A stretch of DNA of 64,000 nt from Synechococcus sp. UW69 (GCF_900474185.1 NZ_UCNW01000006.1:1-64000), one strand, 5' to 3'. Positions 48,031-59,077 are shown, numbered from the stretch's first letter. Notes: generated from the letters alone by a model not told the origin. A program made the numbers and translations.

Positions 48031-48092
48031 CGCGCCGGCATGCCGGTTCGGGTATGTCCCGCCTGTTGCAGCGGAACTGGGCAAAGGGGGTC

Positions 48093-48108
48093 GGTCCAGA
48101 TCTGGACC
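48093..48108. repeat. 16-bp perfect palindrome upstream of rplM
   Basis: GGTCCAGATCTGGACC is identical to its reverse complement. It lies 63 bases before the rplM start in the truA-rplM spacer. It could be an operator, a cruciform or an mRNA stem, but no function is shown. Confidence 0.7.
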
Positions 48109-48187
48109 TGACGGGGCTCAAAGATCGAGCTTACTCTTCAGCCCTCCAGCTCCTTCGAGTTGGGCAGCACTCCGAGTAGAGGCCCGT

Positions 48188-49069
48188 TTATCCCGGCGTT
48201 GAGGGTGGATCCGGAGGCGGATCGTTCTCAGCCAGAAAAAACCACGGCTGACTATTATACCAGCCGGCTTTGGTGAAGATGGGCTCGGCATAGCCAGCCC
48301 GAAGCAGGCAGAGCCCCGAGGCGGGTGCTGCCTCCTTCACCTCATGGCGTCGTCGTTCGCGCCAGCGCTGTTCAAAGGCAGCAACGCTGAGCCTGTGCTC
48401 GCCGACTGCCACCAGCTGGGCCATCAGCAGGCGAACCATGCCGTACAGAAAACCGCTGGCCTGAATTTCGACCCGTAGAAGATCGCCATCACGTTCCACG
48501 AGAACCTCCTGCACCGTTGTTCGGGCATGGGCGCGACGGCTGCCTGCCTTCATGAAGGCACTGAAGTCGTGCAGGCCAAGCATCGTGTTCAAAGCGTCCC
48601 GCATGCGGGACGCATCCAGCCTGTGTTGGTAACGGTGCCAGCTCCACGGACTGAGAAACAAGTTGGGACGTCGTCCGTTGTAAATCGTGTACCTGTATCG
48701 CCGGTATGTGGCCGAATAACAGGCATGCCAATCGAGCGGACGGGTGACGGATTCGCGCACACGAATCGTGCTGGGGAGGCGTCCGTTCAAGGCGGGGGCC
48801 CATTTGCGAGCCGGGATCGGACCACTGCAGTCGAAATGCACGACCTGGCCTGCAGCATGAACACCGGCGTCAGTTCGGCCTGCAGCGAAGCTCTGCACAG
48901 GCCGATGCGGATCAAGCTGTGCAATGGCATCCTCCAGCACGGCCTGAACGCTGCGACCGTTGCGTTGACGCTGCCATCCACAAAACGAAGAACCCTCGTA
49001 CTGAAGACTGAGCGCAATCCTCTGAAGGGACGACGACTCAGGACCTGCAGACGAGGGTTCGAGGTTCAA
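48188..49069 (-). CDS. truA: tRNA pseudouridine(38-40) synthase TruA
   Basis: A 293-aa pseudouridine synthase acting on the tRNA anticodon stem-loop. The catalytic aspartate is D67 in [15 protein letters not shown]. It lies inside the ribosomal superoperon after rplQ, as in other cyanobacteria. A short Pro-rich C-terminal tail is present. Confidence 0.97.
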   Translation of the reverse strand: MNLEPSSAGPESSSLQRIALSLQYEGSSFCGWQRQRNGRSVQAVLEDAIAQLDPHRPVQSFAAGRTDAGVHAAGQVVHFDCSGPIPARKWAPALNGRLPSTIRVRESVTRPLDWHACYSATYRRYRYTIYNGRRPNLFLSPWSWHRYQHRLDASRMRDALNTMLGLHDFSAFMKAGSRRAHARTTVQEVLVERDGDLLRVEIQASGFLYGMVRLLMAQLVAVGEHRLSVAAFEQRWRERRRHEVKEAAPASGLCLLRAGYAEPIFTKAGWYNSQPWFFLAENDPPPDPPSTPG

Positions 49070-49094
49070 ACGTCAGGACTGACGTGAGGTGTGA

Positions 49095-49445
49095 TCAGAC
49101 CAGTTCAATGATGGCCATTTCGGCGTTATCACCACGACGGGGAACAGTCCGGGTGATACGGGTGTAACCACCTTTGCGATCGCTGTAGCGGTTGGGGGCC
49201 TTGTCGAACAAAGCGTGGACAAGCTGCTTGTCGTAGATGTATCCCATGGCCCTGCGGCGGGAGGCGAGGCTGCCGTCCTTTGCCAGGGTGATCATGCGCT
49301 CGGCTTCGTCGCGAAGCGCCTTGGCCCGTGCCTTGGTGGTGGTAACCCGACCTTCCCGAATCAGCTGGGTGGTCAGGGCGCGCAGCATTGCCTTGCGCTG
49401 GTCAGCTGGGCGTCCCAGCTGAGGAACTCGGCATTGATGACGCAT
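49095..49445 (-). CDS. rplQ: 50S ribosomal protein L17
   Basis: A 116-aa L17 starting [22 protein letters not shown], shown here only in part ([17 protein letters not shown]), with the [18 protein letters not shown] region. It follows rpoA by 49 bases. Confidence 0.98.
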
Positions 49446-49494
49446 GGTTCTGTTGGTGACGAAGACGAAAAAGGACGTTCAGGCCGTGCTGCAG

Positions 49495-50433
49495 TTATGC
49501 AGAGGTGCGGCTCTGGGGGATGGAGATGCCGATGCGCTCGAGGGCTTCGATCACTTCATCAGCGGATTTAGAACCGAAGTTCTTGATCTCGAGCAGATCC
49601 TCATAGCTGAAGCCCATCAGATCAGACACGGAGTTGACCTGAGCGCGCTTGAGGCAGTTGTAGGCACGAACCGAAAGGTTCAACTCTTCCAGCGGAATCT
49701 GTGCTTCTGCCGAAGGCTCCGGCTCAGCAGGGACTTCCTCAACAAGAGTGACCGTGGCCAGCGGCTGGAACAGCTCGATCAGTTGATTGGCTGATTGAGC
49801 TAGGGCGTCGTCAGGGGTAATGGAACCGTCAGTGACGATCTCAATCCGAAGGCGCTCCCGTGCTGAACCGCCTTCGGCAACGGCGGTTTCATCGATGGTG
49901 AAGTTGACCCGGGTTACGGGCATGAACACAGCATCGATCTGGAGCAGATCAATCGCACTGGTTTCTTCGTTGTAACGATCAACCGGGCGATAGCCGACGC
50001 CGCGTTCCACATGAACTTCCAGCTCAAGGCTGTGTCCATCGGCCACAGTCGCGATCGGACGATCGGTGTCGACCACCTGGACCTGGGAGGAAAACTGAAG
50101 GTCGCCGGCCTTGACTTCGGCAGGACCAGCCACAACGAGGCGGCCGATCTCGAGCTCGCCAGAGCGGCTGTTGACAGTGAGCTCCTTGCAGTTCAACAGG
50201 ATGTCGAGCACGTCCTCACGAACACCAGGCACCGTGGCGTATTCGTGATTGACTCCTGCAATACGAATCGCGGTCACGGCACTGCCTTCGAGCCCACCCA
50301 TCAGCACGCGACGCAGCGCGTTGCCCAAGGTCGTGGCCTGGCCACGTTCAAGCGGACCAATCAGGAACACACCCGATTGGGCGCGATCCTCGGATACCTG
50401 ATGCTCAATGCGATCAATCTGGTACTGCAGCAC
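49495..50433 (-). CDS. rpoA: RNA polymerase alpha subunit
   Basis: A 312-aa alpha subunit. The N-terminal domain (residues ~1-225) has the [20 protein letters not shown] assembly motif. The C-terminal domain (residues ~245-305) carries helix-hairpin-helix elements ([19 protein letters not shown]) for contact with upstream DNA and activators. Normal length; it sits between rpsK and rplQ. Confidence 0.98.
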   Translation of the reverse strand: MLQYQIDRIEHQVSEDRAQSGVFLIGPLERGQATTLGNALRRVLMGGLEGSAVTAIRIAGVNHEYATVPGVREDVLDILLNCKELTVNSRSGELEIGRLVVAGPAEVKAGDLQFSSQVQVVDTDRPIATVADGHSLELEVHVERGVGYRPVDRYNEETSAIDLLQIDAVFMPVTRVNFTIDETAVAEGGSARERLRIEIVTDGSITPDDALAQSANQLIELFQPLATVTLVEEVPAEPEPSAEAQIPLEELNLSVRAYNCLKRAQVNSVSDLMGFSYEDLLEIKNFGSKSADEVIEALERIGISIPQSRTSA

Positions 50434-50480
50434 TGTCTGAATCGGGGTAAGTGGAGAAACCGGACGGAAATCAGGTCGGT

Positions 50481-50873
50481 TCAGACGCGGCGGCGCTTAG
50501 GCCGCCGGCAACCGTTATGAGGCAGGGGGGTGACGTCACGGATGAGCGTGATTTCGAGACCAGCAACCTGGAGAGCGCGGATGGCGGTCTCGCGTCCTGA
50601 TCCAGGACCTCTCACCAGAACTTCGATTTGGCGCATCCCTTGATCAAGGGCACGACGGGCCGCTGCTTCGGCAGCCGTTTGAGCAGCGAAAGGGGTTCCT
50701 TTGCGGGCACCTTTGAAGCCACTCGCACCTGCGGACGACCAGGAAATCACTTCACCGGCAGTGTCGGTGATCGAAACGATGGTGTTGTTAAAGGTGCTCT
50801 GGATATGAGCAACACCGTTGGGGACGTTGCGCTTGGCCTTCTTGGGCCCGGATTTTTTGACGGTTTTTGCCAT
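50481..50873 (-). CDS. rpsK: 30S ribosomal protein S11
   Basis: A 130-aa S11 of the platform, with [14 protein letters not shown] and the [20 protein letters not shown]-terminus. Alpha-operon part of the superoperon. Confidence 0.98.
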   Translation of the reverse strand: MAKTVKKSGPKKAKRNVPNGVAHIQSTFNNTIVSITDTAGEVISWSSAGASGFKGARKGTPFAAQTAAEAAARRALDQGMRQIEVLVRGPGSGRETAIRALQVAGLEITLIRDVTPLPHNGCRRPKRRRV

Positions 50874-50908
50874 GGCCGAATGCAGTCAGGGTTAAGGACG
50901 TTGAGGGC

Positions 50909-51274
50909 TTACTTCTTCTTGCCGGCCACAGTTTTCCGCGCGCCGCGGCGGGTCCGAGCGTTGGTGCGGGTGCGCTGTCCACGAACGGGAAGGCTCATGC
51001 GATGGCGACGGCCACGAAGGCAACCAATGTCCTGCAGGCGCTTCAAGGCCATGCCTTCCTGCCGGCGCAGGTCACCTTCAATGGTGTATTCCTCCATGGC
51101 ATTCCGGAGCTTCTGAAGATCTCCGTCCTCGAGATCTTTGACCCGGATGTCAGGGCTCACACCGGCTTTGGCCAGAATGGCCTGCGAGCGGGTGAGACCA
51201 ACTCCGTAGATATAGGTGAGGGACACTTCAACCCGCTTGTCGCGGGGAATGTCAACGCCGGCGATCCGTGCCAC
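50909..51274 (-). CDS. rpsM: 30S ribosomal protein S13
   Basis: A 121-aa S13 of the 30S head that contacts S19 and the A/P-site tRNAs. It has [15 protein letters not shown] at the N-terminus and [14 protein letters not shown] near the C-terminus. Confidence 0.98.
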   Translation of the reverse strand: MARIAGVDIPRDKRVEVSLTYIYGVGLTRSQAILAKAGVSPDIRVKDLEDGDLQKLRNAMEEYTIEGDLRRQEGMALKRLQDIGCLRGRRHRMSLPVRGQRTRTNARTRRGARKTVAGKKK

Positions 51275-51343
51275 GGTTGTTCAATTGAAAAGGACAGATG
51301 CCTCCGAGGTCCTGGAGGCGAGGATGTTCAGAACAGCGGGGGA

Positions 51344-51457
51344 TCAGCCCTGACGCTGTTTGTGCTTGGGGTTGGCGCAAATGACCATGACCTTGCCGTG
51401 GCGACGGATCACCCGGCACTTGTCACACATTTTCTTGACTGAGCTGCGCACCTTCAT
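51344..51457 (-). CDS. rpmJ: 50S ribosomal protein L36
   Basis: A 37-aa L36, too short for ordinary gene listing, found by translating the rpsM-adk gap. It reads [20 protein letters not shown] and then continues to end PKHKQRQG. The zinc ribbon ligands are C11, C14, C27 and H32. ATG at 51457, TGA ending at 51344. It follows adk directly, without infA between them. Confidence 0.95.
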   Translation of the reverse strand: MKVRSSVKKMCDKCRVIRRHGKVMVICANPKHKQRQG

Positions 51458-51503
51458 GAGGCGTGGCTCTCCAAATTTCCAAACGGCAACGTTACCATGC
51501 GGG

Positions 51504-52055
51504 TCAACCAAGCACTAATTCGATCCGCTTGGTGATCTCCTCTACAGAGCCCTGGGCGGGGACGGACACCAGCAGCTCCTTATCGCTGTAGAAGCGAATC
51601 AGAGGTGCTGTCTTCTCCCGGTACACCTCCAAGCGGTTACGGATCACAGCTTCGTTGTCGTCGGCGCGACCCCGCGACAGCAGCCGTTCAATCAAAACAG
51701 CGTCATCGAGCTCCAGCAGAACCACGGCTTGGATGGGTTGCTTGAGTTCGGCAAGAAGTGGTTCCAGCGCTTCAGCCTGGGGGACCGTGCGGGGAAACCC
51801 ATCGAGAAGCCAGCCGTCTGTGGTTAAAGCCTTCATCTGGCTTTCCACGATGGCCAGCACCAGGGCGTCACTGACCAGTTCGCCACGGTTCATCACCGCT
51901 TCAGCTTCTTTGCCCAGTTCGCTGCCTGCTGCGACTTCGGAGCGCAGCAGATCACCCGTCGACAGGTGCTTCATGCTGTTGGCATCGCACAGGCGAGCAG
52001 CCTGGGTGCCTTTGCCGGCTCCAGGAGGACCAAGAAAGAGCAAGCGATTTTTCAT
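51504..52055 (-). CDS. adk: Adenylate kinase
   Basis: A 183-aa AMP kinase with P-loop [10 protein letters not shown] (residues ~9-18), AMP-binding DGFPRT, and a short LID without zinc cysteines. This is the small form usual in cyanobacteria. Between secY and rpmJ in the superoperon. Confidence 0.97.
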   Translation of the reverse strand: MKNRLLFLGPPGAGKGTQAARLCDANSMKHLSTGDLLRSEVAAGSELGKEAEAVMNRGELVSDALVLAIVESQMKALTTDGWLLDGFPRTVPQAEALEPLLAELKQPIQAVVLLELDDAVLIERLLSRGRADDNEAVIRNRLEVYREKTAPLIRFYSDKELLVSVPAQGSVEEITKRIELVLG

Positions 52056-52107
52056 GGTGACGTAATCGTGAAGTTGAGAGAACAGAAGGTGCGCTGCTCA
52101 GCAGCGC

Positions 52108-53427
52108 TCACTGGCGAACGAGCCCTTCGTAGCGCTGCGAAATCACATAGGTCTGGACTTGCTTGGCCGTGTCGATGGCCACACCAACCAAGATCAGCAG
52201 CGAAGTGGCTCCAAGGCCTTGGAAGGTCTGCACATTGGTGGCGCGTTCGACGCCAGCTGGAATGATCGCGACGGCGCCGAGGAACAGACCACCAAGCAAG
52301 GTGAGACGGTTTTGGACGCCCGAGAGATATGTGGCGGTGGCGCTGCCGGGGCGAACGCCTGGAATGGCGACACCGCCGCGTTTCAGGTTCGTGGCAATGT
52401 CAGCGGGATTAACGGTGAGTGATGCGTAGAAATACGAGAAACCCAGGATCAACGCAAAAAATGTGAGCGCATAGGGCCAGGGGTTAGCGGCTCCAGGGTT
52501 CAGGGCGCTGGCTGCGCGGATCAACAATTCGCTTTTGGTCAGATTGGCGATGGTGACCGGAAGAAAAATCAGGGCCGAGGCGAAAATGATCGGCATAACC
52601 CCACCAGCGTTCAGCTTGAGCGGTAGGTAGCTCTGACGGGTGGGGAGAACGCCTGCTCCACCCACCTGGCGCTTTGCACTCACGATGGGGATCCGGCGCG
52701 CTCCCTCCTGCACGAAGATGATTCCGACGATCGTGGCCAGGAACACCAGCACCAGAACAACGATGCCAAGAACGGTGTCGCGGTCACCAGTCTGAGCGGC
52801 TTCGATCGTCGCACCAAGCGTGCGAGGCAGTGTTGCGACGATGTTCAGGAAAATCACAAGGGAAGCGCCTTGGCCAATGCCCCGCTCTGTGATGACTTCA
52901 CTAAGCCACATCACCACCATTGACCCGGTGACCAAGGCAAGCGCTGTCTGCACGACAAAGACCACTTCGCTCAGGCCTTCCACGGCGTACTGGCGCAGGA
53001 TCATTGCGAAGACCACGCTCTGGACGAGACCCCAGCCCAAGGCGACATAACGGGTGATCTGGGCGATCTTTCTCCGACCTGCCTCACCTTCATTCTTCTG
53101 CAGATCCTCCAACTGAGGCAAAGCTGCGGTTAGCAGTTGGAGGATGATCGAAGCATTGATGAATGGCAGGATCCCCAGGGCAAAGATGCCCAAGGTGGAA
53201 ATGCCACCACCGGTGAAGATGTCCAGGAAGCCGATCAGTTGTCCGCCCTGATCGATGAACTGCTTGAACGCTTCTCGATCAATTCCTGGCATTGGGATGT
53301 AGATCCCAAGACGCACCAACAGCAGCAGCCCGAGCGTGGTGAGCACGCGACTGCGTAGCCCAGGGTTGGTGATCAGCTGGCTGATCACTTCGGAGGCGTT
53401 GGGGTTGCGACCCCGACTGACGAGCAT
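52108..53427 (-). CDS. secY: Preprotein translocase subunit SecY
   Basis: A 439-aa channel subunit with about ten membrane helices. Signatures include LLLVRLGIYIPMPG at TM1, GGGISTLGIFALGILPFINASII near the plug, and a KRGGVAIPGVRPG cytoplasmic loop. It inserts proteins into the plasma and thylakoid membranes. It follows rplO by ~100 bases. Confidence 0.98.
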   Translation of the reverse strand: MLVSRGRNPNASEVISQLITNPGLRSRVLTTLGLLLLVRLGIYIPMPGIDREAFKQFIDQGGQLIGFLDIFTGGGISTLGIFALGILPFINASIILQLLTAALPQLEDLQKNEGEAGRRKIAQITRYVALGWGLVQSVVFAMILRQYAVEGLSEVVFVVQTALALVTGSMVVMWLSEVITERGIGQGASLVIFLNIVATLPRTLGATIEAAQTGDRDTVLGIVVLVLVFLATIVGIIFVQEGARRIPIVSAKRQVGGAGVLPTRQSYLPLKLNAGGVMPIIFASALIFLPVTIANLTKSELLIRAASALNPGAANPWPYALTFFALILGFSYFYASLTVNPADIATNLKRGGVAIPGVRPGSATATYLSGVQNRLTLLGGLFLGAVAIIPAGVERATNVQTFQGLGATSLLILVGVAIDTAKQVQTYVISQRYEGLVRQ

Positions 53428-53531
53428 GTCTGGAGGAAAGTGAAGTTGGGCGAAAAGCCAAGAAGCCGCCCGTGGATCGAAATCCAGCGGACGGCTCAGA
53501 CCCTAGGGCTGACTGGGGGACGAGCCCCCGT

Positions 53532-53987
53532 TTAGTCGAGGGTTTCGCAGGTGCCGCCTGCAGCTTCGATCTTGGTGCGGGCGGAGGCGGTGAACGCTGA
53601 GGCCTGAACTGTCAGCTTTTTGGCTGTCAGTTCGCCATTACCGAGCATCTTCAGCGGATGCTTGGGGCTGGTCACAATGCCGTCCTTGACCAGGGAATCC
53701 AGGTTGACGGTGCTGCCCTCTTTCACGTTGTTCAATGCCGAGACATTGAGCACAGTGAAGTGCTTGGGATTCACCAGGGGGAAGTGCTTCAGCTTCGGTA
53801 CCCGGCGGTACAGAGGCATCTGGCCACCTTCGAAGCCTGGACGAGTGGGGCGGCCAGAGCGGGACTTTTGACCGCGCATACCGAAGCCGCAGCTGGCACC
53901 CTGACCTGCGGCGATGCCGCGACCTTTGCGCAGTTTGCGGCGACGAGCGCCTTTATTGGATTTGAGGGAATCGAGTCGGAGAGTCAT
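53532..53987 (-). CDS. rplO: 50S ribosomal protein L15
   Basis: A 151-aa L15 with the glycine-rich [18 protein letters not shown] and [19 protein letters not shown] segments. It directly follows rpsE; rpmD (L30) is absent from the expected position between them. Confidence 0.98.
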   Translation of the reverse strand: MTLRLDSLKSNKGARRRKLRKGRGIAAGQGASCGFGMRGQKSRSGRPTRPGFEGGQMPLYRRVPKLKHFPLVNPKHFTVLNVSALNNVKEGSTVNLDSLVKDGIVTSPKHPLKMLGNGELTAKKLTVQASAFTASARTKIEAAGGTCETLD

Positions 53988-53993
53988 CGGGAA

Positions 53994-54638
53994 TCAGGAG
54001 TAGATCTGCTCGAGGGAGATTCCCCGTTCCTTGGCCGTCTCCTTGTGGGTGCGGAGAAGCGACAGGGCCACCATGGCAGCCCGGGCATTGTTCAGGGGTG
54101 TCTTGCTGCCCAGGCGCTTGGCCAAGACATTTTTGATGCCGGCGAGTTCGAGCACCGTGCGGATGGATCCGCCGGCGATCACACCAGTACCAGGGGCTGC
54201 AGGGCGAATCAGCACGCTTGCTGCACCATCGCGACCATTGGAGAGGGTCGGGATGGAGTTGTGACGGGTCAATGGCACTTTGACGAGGTGCTTTTTGCCG
54301 TCGGCAACACCCTTGCGGACGGCGCCGATCACATCACCAGCTTTGCCGACACCAACGCCGACTTGGCCTTTTTCGTTGCCGACGACGACGATGGCGCGGA
54401 AGCTCATCTTTTTGCCGCCTTTCACGGTCTTGGAGACGCGGCGGATTTGCACCACACGCTCCTGCCATTCGGAGTCGCGCTCTTGGCCGCGGCGACCGCC
54501 GCGACGGTCTCCACGACGACCATCACGGTCGCCACGACCACGGCGTTGCTCCTGTTGCTGCTGCCCTTCGGCTGCCGCTGGAACGTCGGCCGCACCCGGT
54601 ACGGCGTTGGGATTGGATTGGGGGGAGGAATCTGTCAT
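53994..54638 (-). CDS. rpsE: 30S ribosomal protein S5
   Basis: A 214-aa S5, about 50 residues longer at the N-terminus than E. coli S5. The first ~57 residues are Gln-rich and then Arg/Gly/Asp-rich ([19 protein letters not shown]...), likely disordered and RNA-contacting. The conserved core starts near [13 protein letters not shown] and has the [14 protein letters not shown] motif. Related marine cyanobacteria also have extensions here, as far as I recall. Confidence 0.97.
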   Translation of the reverse strand: MTDSSPQSNPNAVPGAADVPAAAEGQQQQEQRRGRGDRDGRRGDRRGGRRGQERDSEWQERVVQIRRVSKTVKGGKKMSFRAIVVVGNEKGQVGVGVGKAGDVIGAVRKGVADGKKHLVKVPLTRHNSIPTLSNGRDGAASVLIRPAAPGTGVIAGGSIRTVLELAGIKNVLAKRLGSKTPLNNARAAMVALSLLRTHKETAKERGISLEQIYS

Positions 54639-54652
54639 GGGTTAAGCAGGAA

Positions 54653-55021
54653 TCAGAACTGAAGGCCCGCTTCCCGGGCGGCGTCGGCAAGGGCTTTAAT
54701 CCGGCCGTGGTACAGATTGCCGCCACGGTCGAACACCACCTGCTGGATGCCTTTGGCGATGGCTCGCTTGGCCACCAGTTCGCCAACGGCGACGGAGGCG
54801 TCGCAGCTACCAGCAGGAGCCTTGAGACCGGTACGCAGCTCTTTGTCGACGGTGGACGCAGAGCAGAGAGTGCTCTGAGCCGCGTCGTCGATGACTTGGG
54901 CGTAGATGTGATTGTTGGAACGGAACACTGCCAGCCGCGGACGGTCTGGGGTGCCAGTGATGTGGCGGCGCAGACGCCGGTGGCGTTTCTGCGTCTGTTG
55001 TTTGCGGGAAAGTTTGGACAT
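54653..55021 (-). CDS. rplR: 50S ribosomal protein L18
   Basis: A 122-aa L18, a 5S rRNA binder, with [20 protein letters not shown] and the [20 protein letters not shown]-terminal motif. Confidence 0.98.
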   Translation of the reverse strand: MSKLSRKQQTQKRHRRLRRHITGTPDRPRLAVFRSNNHIYAQVIDDAAQSTLCSASTVDKELRTGLKAPAGSCDASVAVGELVAKRAIAKGIQQVVFDRGGNLYHGRIKALADAAREAGLQF

Positions 55022-55054
55022 GGTGGGTGAAAGGAAGGAACGTCAGGACAAGGC

Positions 55055-55594
55055 TTATTTCTTGCCGGACTTGCCCGCCTTGCGCAGGATGTGCTCGCCC
55101 TCGTACTTGATGCCCTTGCCCTTGTAGGGCTCGGGGGGACGGACGGCGCGGACCTTTGCGGCTTCGTTGCCCACCAGCTCCTTGTCGATGCCGGAGACGA
55201 TCACCCTGGTGTTGTTTTCCACCTTGAAGGTGATGCCTTCAGGGGCCTCCAGCTCCACGGGGTGGCTGTAGCCAGCACTTACCACGAGGGTTTTGCCTTT
55301 GACCTGGGCACGGGAGCCCACGCCGACGATCTCCAAAGCTTTGCTGTAGCCGTTGCTGACCCCTTCGATCATGTTGGCGACCAGGGTTCGGCTCAGGCCG
55401 TGGCGCTCTCGGGAGATGCGCTTGGTGCTCGTGGGTGAGACCACGATGGAGTCGTTGTCCTGACTGACGCTGACGCCTTCAGGAAGGGTGCGTTCCAGTT
55501 CACCCTTGGGTCCTTTCACCTTGACGGTGAGTCCGTCGAGGGAAACCGTGACCTTCTCAGGGACGGGAACGGGGTTTTTGCCGATTCGTGACAT
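55055..55594 (-). CDS. rplF: 50S ribosomal protein L6
   Basis: A 179-aa L6 with two related beta domains. It begins [15 protein letters not shown] and has the [19 protein letters not shown]-terminal signature. Confidence 0.98.
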   Translation of the reverse strand: MSRIGKNPVPVPEKVTVSLDGLTVKVKGPKGELERTLPEGVSVSQDNDSIVVSPTSTKRISRERHGLSRTLVANMIEGVSNGYSKALEIVGVGSRAQVKGKTLVVSAGYSHPVELEAPEGITFKVENNTRVIVSGIDKELVGNEAAKVRAVRPPEPYKGKGIKYEGEHILRKAGKSGKK

Positions 55595-55608
55595 GGTTCA
55601 GCTCCGGA

Positions 55609-56010
55609 TCAGTAGACGTAACAGAGCACTTCGCCACCGACGCCCTCACGGCGGGCGTCGCGGTCGCTCATCACACCCTTGGAGGTGGAGATGATCGCCA
55701 CGCCCAGTCCTCCGAGGACTTTGGGCAGGCCGCGAGTGTTTTTGTAGATGCGGAGACCGGGCTTGCTGACCCGCTGCATCGAGCGGATGGTGGGCAGCCT
55801 GTGCTTGCCGCTGTACTTGAGGGCGAGCACCAGTTCGGTGCGAACGCCTTCACCCTGCTCGCTGATTTCGGAGATGAAGCCCTCCTGCTGCAGCACCTTG
55901 GCGATGCTGCGAGTCATCCGCGAAGCGGGGATCTTGGTGGTTTCGTGACGTTTCTCACTCGCATTGCGAATGCGGGTGAGCATGTCGGAAATGGGGTCGT
56001 GGTTGGCCAT
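55609..56010 (-). CDS. rpsH: 30S ribosomal protein S8
   Basis: A 133-aa S8 starting [17 protein letters not shown] and ending GGEVLCYVY, with the [18 protein letters not shown] loop. It directly follows rplE; rpsN (S14) is not present between them. Confidence 0.98.
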   Translation of the reverse strand: MANHDPISDMLTRIRNASEKRHETTKIPASRMTRSIAKVLQQEGFISEISEQGEGVRTELVLALKYSGKHRLPTIRSMQRVSKPGLRIYKNTRGLPKVLGGLGVAIISTSKGVMSDRDARREGVGGEVLCYVY

Positions 56011-56029
56011 AGGTGTCGACGGGGAGGGC

Positions 56030-56569
56030 TCAGTTGCTCTGGAACGGCATTCCCATCTCGCGGAGGAGGGCCCGGCCCTCTTCGTCCGAACGGGCGGTGG
56101 TCACGATGGTGATGTCCATGCCCCGGATTGCATCGATCTTGTCGAAGGAGATCTCAGGGAAAATGATCTGTTCGCGCACCCCAAGGGTGTAGTTGCCGCG
56201 CCCATCGAAACTCTTGGGGCTGACCCCGCGGAAGTCGCGGATGCGAGGCAGCGCCAGGTTGATCAGGCGCTCGAGGAAGGCGTACATCCGATCACCACGG
56301 AGGGTGACGGCACAGCCGATCGGCATGCCCTGCCGAATCTTGAAGCCGGCGATGGCCTTCTTTGCACGGGTCACCAGGACCTTCTGGCCGGTGATCTGCG
56401 CCAGCTCATTGACCGAAGCCTCGAGGGACTTGGCGTTGGCGGCGGCTTCGCCGAGACCCCGGTTCACGGTGACTTTCACCACCTTGGGGACTTCATGGAT
56501 GTTGTTGAGGGAGAGATCCTTCTTCAGCTTGGGCTGAATGGTCTCCCTGTAGCGCTTCTTGAGTGACAT
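56030..56569 (-). CDS. rplE: 50S ribosomal protein L5
   Basis: A 179-aa 5S rRNA-binding protein of the central protuberance. Signatures include [20 protein letters not shown] and the [21 protein letters not shown]-terminus. Confidence 0.98.
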   Translation of the reverse strand: MSLKKRYRETIQPKLKKDLSLNNIHEVPKVVKVTVNRGLGEAAANAKSLEASVNELAQITGQKVLVTRAKKAIAGFKIRQGMPIGCAVTLRGDRMYAFLERLINLALPRIRDFRGVSPKSFDGRGNYTLGVREQIIFPEISFDKIDAIRGMDITIVTTARSDEEGRALLREMGMPFQSN

Positions 56570-56609
56570 AACGGGTTGGGGTGCTTCTGGACGTGGTCAG
56601 AAGTCGGGA

Positions 56610-56966
56610 TCAGTCGAGGACTTCACCGGTTTTCTTCAGCCGGCGCTTTTTGGTGCCGTCCTTCTCGACGACGATTTCAACGCGGCTTGCCACCTTTTTG
56701 GCGGTGGAATAAAGCATCACGTTGGAGGCATGCAGTGATGCTTCCTCGGTCACGATGCGGCCGGTCTCGCCCTCCTGGGTGGGCTTTTCGTGGCGGGTGC
56801 GCATGTTCACCCCTTCCACGACGACACGGTTCTCGTTGGGCAGGGTGCGCAGAACGGCACCGGTCTTGCCCTTGTCCTTGCCGGCGATCACCTGGACGGT
56901 GTCGCCCTTGCGGATGCGCATTTTGATGCGCTCGGTGGCCTTGGCCTTGGTGGTTGCAGTCGCCAT
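56610..56966 (-). CDS. rplX: 50S ribosomal protein L24
   Basis: A 118-aa L24 with the KOW motif [20 protein letters not shown]. An N-terminal extension of about 15 Ala/Thr/Lys-rich residues and a longer C-terminal tail make it slightly longer than the bacterial average. Confidence 0.97.
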   Translation of the reverse strand: MATATTKAKATERIKMRIRKGDTVQVIAGKDKGKTGAVLRTLPNENRVVVEGVNMRTRHEKPTQEGETGRIVTEEASLHASNVMLYSTAKKVASRVEIVVEKDGTKKRRLKKTGEVLD

Positions 56967-56968
56967 GG

Positions 56969-57334
56969 TCAGATCACCTCCGGAGCGAGGGACACGATTT
57001 TGGTGAAGCTGCGCTCGCGCAGCTCACGGGCCACCGGTCCGAAGACGCGGGTGCCTTTTGGGTTCTTGTCGTCGTTGATGAGCACGGCGGCGTTGTCGTC
57101 AAACCGGATCGAGTTGCCGGTTTCACGGCGCATGGTGGCTTTGGTGCGCACCACGACAGCCTTGACGACGTCGGATTTCTTGACGCCCATGTTGGGGGCG
57201 GCATCCTTTACCGCGGCAACGATCACGTCGCCCACGTGGGCATAGCGACGGTTGGTGCCGAGGACGCGAATGCACTGGATGCGCTTGGCGCCACTGTTGT
57301 CGGCAACGGTGAGATAGGACTCCTGCTGGATCAC
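56969..57334 (-). CDS. rplN: 50S ribosomal protein L14
   Basis: A 121-aa L14 of the intersubunit face, [19 protein letters not shown], with the [12 protein letters not shown] motif. Its ATG overlaps the rpsQ stop by 4 bases. Confidence 0.98.
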   Translation of the reverse strand: MIQQESYLTVADNSGAKRIQCIRVLGTNRRYAHVGDVIVAAVKDAAPNMGVKKSDVVKAVVVRTKATMRRETGNSIRFDDNAAVLINDDKNPKGTRVFGPVARELRERSFTKIVSLAPEVI

Positions 57335-57627
57335 TGCTTCACCTCCTGAGCTTCAGCCTTGCTGGCTTCCTCAGCTGCAGCCTTGGGGCTGTGGCTGAGA
57401 ACCTCGGCAATGGCCCACCGCTTTTGGCGGCTCATGGGACGGGTTTCAGTGATACGAACGCGGTCTCCGACGCGACAGGTGTTGTCTTCGTCGTGAGCCT
57501 TGTAACGGGTGGTACGGCTGACCGTCTTTTGATAGATGGGGTGAGGGAAGCGGCTTTCCACCGCGACCACCACCGTTTTCTCCATCTTGTCGCTGACGAC
57601 GGTGCCGACCCTTTCCTTGACTGCCAT
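57331..57627 (-). CDS. rpsQ: 30S ribosomal protein S17
   Basis: A 98-aa S17 with [18 protein letters not shown] and the [19 protein letters not shown] motif. A C-terminal Ala/Glu/Lys-rich tail of about 15 residues follows. Confidence 0.98.
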   Translation of the reverse strand: MAVKERVGTVVSDKMEKTVVVAVESRFPHPIYQKTVSRTTRYKAHDEDNTCRVGDRVRITETRPMSRQKRWAIAEVLSHSPKAAAEEASKAEAQEVKQ

Positions 57628-57643
57628 GGTTACGGAGGGGGGA

Positions 57644-57853
57644 TCAGGAGGCGGTGGAGCGCTGGCGCTCCGACTGCACCGTCAGCAGCTGGGCCAGCTT
57701 GATGCGGACCTCTTTGAAACGGTGCGTGTTGGCGAGCTGGCGCGTGGCCTGCTGGAAACGGAGTTGGAACAGTTCGCGGCGGAGGCCGTCAATCTGTTCG
57801 GTGATGTCCGAATCGGAGAGGCTGCGCACATCTGCGGCGTTGGGACGGGCCAT
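57644..57853 (-). CDS. rpmC: 50S ribosomal protein L29
   Basis: A 69-aa two-helix L29 near the peptide exit tunnel. It has [21 protein letters not shown] and a family-typical [10 protein letters not shown] end. Confidence 0.97.
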   Translation of the reverse strand: MARPNAADVRSLSDSDITEQIDGLRRELFQLRFQQATRQLANTHRFKEVRIKLAQLLTVQSERQRSTAS

Positions 57854-57855
57854 GG

Positions 57856-58332
57856 TCAGGACTCCACGGTGACGGCTTCAGAAGCTGCCGGGGCCTTGGC
57901 ACCAGCTGGCTTCTCCTGCTCATCCAGCTGGATGAACTTGGTCTTCACGGGAAGCTTGTATTGCGCGAGGCGCATGGCTTCCTTGGCGATTTCGGGGGTG
58001 ATTTCATCACCGCCCATCTCGAACAAGATCCGGCCGGGCTTGATCACCGCCACCCAGAATTCTGGGTTGCCCTTACCGGAACCCATCCGGGTTTCGGCAG
58101 CGCGCATGGTGACTGGCTTGTCGGGGAAGATCCGGATCCAGATTTTTCCGCCACGCTTGACGTAGCGGGTCATGGCACGACGGCTGGCCTCGATCTGGCG
58201 CGAGGTGATCCAGCCACATTCCTGTGCCTGCAGCGCGAACTGTCCGAAGGCAATGGTGTTGCCCCGGGTGGCGACGCCGCGCATGCGGCCTCGCTGCTGC
58301 TTACGGAATTTGACGCGTTTTGGACTCAGCAT
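57856..58332 (-). CDS. rplP: 50S ribosomal protein L16
   Basis: A 158-aa L16 with [19 protein letters not shown] and [21 protein letters not shown]-terminal tail of about 20 extra residues ([17 protein letters not shown]) exceeds the E. coli length. Confidence 0.98.
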   Translation of the reverse strand: MLSPKRVKFRKQQRGRMRGVATRGNTIAFGQFALQAQECGWITSRQIEASRRAMTRYVKRGGKIWIRIFPDKPVTMRAAETRMGSGKGNPEFWVAVIKPGRILFEMGGDEITPEIAKEAMRLAQYKLPVKTKFIQLDEQEKPAGAKAPAASEAVTVES

Positions 58333-58348
58333 GGTTCAGGCCTCCTGT

Positions 58349-59077
58349 TCAACCCTCGTTGGAGCGGTCTTCGAACTGTTGGGGCCGACGGCTGGCCCGG
58401 CGCCGGGGGGCGGCACCCACCGGCATGGGCTGAGCCTGTTCGCTCAGCACCTCGCCCTTGAACACCCACACCTTGATGCCAAGCACGCCGTAGGTCGTGC
58501 TAGCCACTTTGGTGGCGTAGTCGATGTCGGCACGCAGGGTGTGCAGGGGAACTCGACCCTCACGGGTCCACTCCGTCCGAGCAATCTCAGCACCGTTCAG
58601 GCGACCGGAGACCTGGATCTTGAGACCCAGTACACCGGCACGCTGGGCGCGCTGCACAGCCATGCGGATGGTGCGGCGGAAGGCCACACGCTTTTCCAGC
58701 TGCTGGGCGATGTACTCGGCCAGGAGGAAGGCATCACCGTCGACGCGTTCGACCTCGACAACATTGATCCGCACCTGACGACTGGAGTCGCCGACGGTCT
58801 TCTGAATGCCGGAGCGAAGTTCTTCGATACCGCTGCCTTGACGGCCGACCAGCACACCGGGGCGTGCGGTCTTGAGTTCAACTTCCAATTGATCGGCCTT
58901 GCGGGCGATCAGCACATCGCTGATGCCTGCCGAGCCGTACTTCTTGTGGATGAACTTGCGAATCCGATCGTCCTCTTGAAGGAGAGCCGGATAACTCTTG
59001 CTGGAGGCGTACCAGCGTGACCGGTGTTCCTGGGTGATCCCCAGGCGCAGACCGGTTGGGTGGATTTTGTGTCCCAT
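58349..59077 (-). CDS. rpsC: 30S ribosomal protein S3
   Basis: A 242-aa S3. [14 protein letters not shown] leads into the KH domain with [12 protein letters not shown], and a C-terminal domain follows. The tail ends [18 protein letters not shown]. It lies 20 bases downstream of rplV. Confidence 0.98.
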   Translation of the reverse strand: MGHKIHPTGLRLGITQEHRSRWYASSKSYPALLQEDDRIRKFIHKKYGSAGISDVLIARKADQLEVELKTARPGVLVGRQGSGIEELRSGIQKTVGDSSRQVRINVVEVERVDGDAFLLAEYIAQQLEKRVAFRRTIRMAVQRAQRAGVLGLKIQVSGRLNGAEIARTEWTREGRVPLHTLRADIDYATKVASTTYGVLGIKVWVFKGEVLSEQAQPMPVGAAPRRRASRRPQQFEDRSNEG

